Of a stretch of DNA of 64,000 nt, positions 63,931 through 64,000 are shown piece after piece. The position numbers were made by a program, and so were the translations under genes. The notes below the pieces were generated by a model, which was given only the letters and a program-made list of their open reading frames with translations, was not told where the DNA came from and searched no databases. Origin of the DNA: Amorphochlora amoebiformis (taxonomy: Eukaryota; Cercozoa; Chlorarachniophyceae); NCBI GenBank assembly GCA_054601695.1, contig BAAHQB010000006.1, positions 806,001 to 870,000 on the forward strand. Direction: 5' to 3'. The stretch's first letter is position 1. Each line of letters begins with the position of its first letter.

Positions 63931-64000
63931 ATTTAAATATATCGATCGTACATGTATGGGTGTATCTATAAAAAGAACACTTACGAAAATTAAACAGGCA
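63467..64000. repeat. (TA)n with ATCAACATAT units at the right edge
   Basis: (TA)n continues to the end. At about 63525-63575 a 14-bp unit (atcaacatatatat) is repeated four times, with a further copy near 63670. Non-repetitive DNA at 63730-63835 and 63950-64000 shows no exon I can support. Confidence 0.7.

Overview
The window is nuclear DNA from a eukaryote whose genes are broken into many very short exons. The splice sites are ordinary GT-AG sites with ctag/cag acceptors. Nearly every longer intron and spacer is filled with (TA)n microsatellite. Hundreds of Tyr/Ile-only open frames translate these tracts and are not genes. The shortest introns are about 53-57 nt. Interstitial CCCTAA/TTAGGG arrays occur, and one gene encodes a plant/algal-type GT61 xylosyltransferase. 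A unicellular alga or other protist fits; I cannot name the species.

I rebuilt the genes by joining open segments between splice signals and checking codon phase. Left to right: (1) an unidentified + strand gene, cut by the left edge and ending at 8191; (2) a CTAG-rich spacer; (3) a complete DNA topoisomerase II gene on the - strand (22397 to 11279), 41 exons, 1459 codons plus stop, all junctions in phase; (4) a METTL21-like protein methyltransferase on the + strand (22506-27484), whose ATG lies 108 bp from the topoisomerase ATG; (5) a beta-1,2-xylosyltransferase-like GT61 gene on the - strand (44968 to 27971), about 25 exons, with an N-terminal signal anchor; (6) a MUS81-like structure-specific endonuclease on the + strand (45098-58935), whose ATG lies 129 bp from the GT61 ATG; (7) an unidentified + strand gene running from about 59130 past the right edge.

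The layout is compact at the gene level: two divergent pairs share very short promoters, and neighbouring genes converge. The most notable object is the MUS81 gene. Between its winged-helix and nuclease domains the exon chain encodes two canonical RanBP2/NZF-type zinc fingers, a SUMO-interaction-like motif and a UIM-like helix. MUS81 homologues I know of have only a short linker there. A topoisomerase II and a junction nuclease sitting inside cruciform-forming (TA)n DNA is suggestive, but any functional link is inference. Exon boundaries in the N-terminal third and near the C-terminus of MUS81, and in genes 1 and 7, are not fully settled.
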